A stretch of DNA of 6,981 bases from an uncultured Candidatus Altimarinota bacterium. Its GTDB lineage: Bacteria > Patescibacteriota > Gracilibacteria > BD1-5 > UBA6164. Of this stretch, positions 5,860-6,981 are shown piece by piece (within the stretch, counting starts at the first letter, position 1; the number at the start of each line of letters is the position of its first letter). The notes under the pieces were generated by a model that did no database searches, had not been told where the DNA came from, and saw only the letters and a program-made list of their open reading frames with translations. The translations under genes and the position numbers were made by a program. The DNA lies in NCBI GenBank assembly GCA_937931775.1, contig CALHAQ010000105.1, forward strand, positions 1-6,981. The letters run 5' to 3'.

Positions 5860-6981
5860 TTAAAAGATTTCTCGAAATCCCTTTTCTGGCTCATCGTAGG
5901 TCACGAGCTGCAAGTCTTTTATGAGCCAAAGCTTGTTTGAAACCGACTCTAATAAATCTCTATCATGTGATACAATCAGCGTTGTTCCCTGAAAGCTTTG
6001 GAGCATTTTTTTAATTACCTGTTTCGAGTGAATATCTAGATGATTTGTAGGTTCATCCATCACGATGATATCTGGCCGAGAGAGAAGCATTTTCGTAAGT
6101 GCTACTTTCGCTCGTTCTCCTCCTGAGAGTGTTGCTATCGTCTGATCGACTTTATCCCCAGTGATAAGCAGTCCTCATAGCATGGTCCTGATTTCTCGCT
6201 CATTTTCATAATCTTTTCATAGCTCAGCTATGATACTTATGCTCGTATCAAGTCCCTCAAGTACCTGCGCGTATCATCCTATTTTTACTCGCTCGTTTAT
6301 CTCGCTCACTCCATCAAGCGCTGTAAGCTCTCAGAGAATAGTTTTTAATAATGTAGTTTTTCAGGCTCCATTTTTCCCAATAATTCCTATTTTATCTTGT
6401 TTGTGTACTTCTATTTCTTCTGGGAGAGTCACCAGTGGATAGCTATATCCAACTTCTATATTCTTGAGTCGCATGATCACTTCGGGGAGTCTCATGTTTG
6501 GCCTGAGAGTAATATATTTTCCCAGCGTTTCATTCTCTGGCTTTTGTATTATATCGAGTTTGTTCAGGGCCTTTATTCTACTCTGGACGCTCGAGGCCTT
6601 CGCTGAGTTTGCTCTAAACCTATTGATATATACTTCTTGAGTTTCTATTTCTTTTTGCTGATTATTATAATCTCGCATCTGCTTATCGTATCGCTCCTGT
6701 TTTTCTTCTATATAATAATCATAGTTCCCCGCGTAGTTATGTATTCGCTTTCCAGATATTTCTGCGATTCGCTCGCAAGTATTATTGATAAATCTCACAT
6801 CATGAGAAATAGACACAATAGATTTCTTCCATTGTTTGCAGAAATTTTCCAGGAAAATAATTCCATCAATATCCAGGTGATTCGTCGGCTCATCGAGGAT
6901 AAGTAGATCTACCTCCGCTATAAGAAACTTCGCTATCTGCACCTTGGTCTGTTCTCCTCCTGAGAGCTGGAGTACATTATA
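5860..6981 (-). CDS. Second ABC-F family ATPase, N-terminus cut by window edge
   Basis: The frame is open from the right edge to TAA 5862-5860, giving 373 residues with five TGA codons. The visible part begins at the signature motif of domain 1. Domain 1 shows SGGE (fragment residues 7-10), Walker B D30-E31 with DEPTNHLD, and H-loop His60. The charged linker (about 95-165) contains INRFRANSAKASSVQSRIKA, the conserved ABC-F interdomain element. Domain 2 has Walker A GKNGAGKTT (202-210), whose Gly207 is TGA 6361-6363, signature SGGER (286-290), Walker B D309-E310 and His339. Both visible catalytic Glu are present and there are no membrane segments. The missing start would hold the first Walker A. 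It ends without an extended tail, unlike the ABC-F protein at 395-2116, and the two differ throughout, so they are not a recent duplication. The expected role is ribosome-associated translation control. It lies upstream of msrB. Confidence 0.93.

Overview
The window is AT-rich bacterial DNA that only makes sense if TGA is read as an amino acid. About 60 in-frame TGA codons fall inside eight protein genes. Several sit at glycines that are invariant in known families: the P-loops of two ABC-F ATPases, and both glycines of the MsrB GCGWPSF motif. All seven visible stop codons are TAA. This is genetic code 25 (UGA = Gly), known from the candidate phyla Gracilibacteria (BD1-5) and Absconditabacteria (SR1). 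CGA and CGG still behave as arginine here, which leans towards Gracilibacteria. With the standard code every long gene breaks into small fragments.

Layout, left to right. (1) A minus-strand gene, cut by the left edge, ends in what looks like the start of an OmpR-type winged-helix domain. (2) Diverging from it, 395-2116 (+) encodes a complete 573-residue ABC-F ATPase with a lysine/arginine-rich tail. (3) Converging on it, 2128-2322 (-) is an unrecognised 64-residue protein. It has a good promoter, and its likely terminator lies inside the 3' end of the ABC-F gene. (4) 2482-3102 (+) is a membrane-anchored protein with an extracytoplasmic Gmad2-like domain, followed by a 17-bp perfect hairpin. 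(5) 3214-3289 (+) is tRNA-Lys(CUU). (6) A hairpin at 3301-3331 serves both the tRNA and the converging gene 3334-4764 (-). That gene encodes a 476-residue lipoprotein made almost entirely of DKNYY-type repeats with a 29-residue period. (7) On the minus strand, in transcription order, come a second ABC-F ATPase (cut by the right edge, ending at 5860), msrB (5435-5797) and msrA (4927-5424). A hairpin at 4876-4904 closes this group.

How the genes fit together: the two ABC-F proteins probably act on ribosomes (family inference). MsrB and MsrA repair the two diastereomers of methionine sulfoxide and form a natural pair. The Gmad2 protein and the DKNYY lipoprotein both point to the cell envelope, but their functions are unknown. 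None of the seven visible start codons has a convincing Shine-Dalgarno sequence. No mobile element, CRISPR array or phage gene was seen. No gene-free stretch exceeds about 120 bases.
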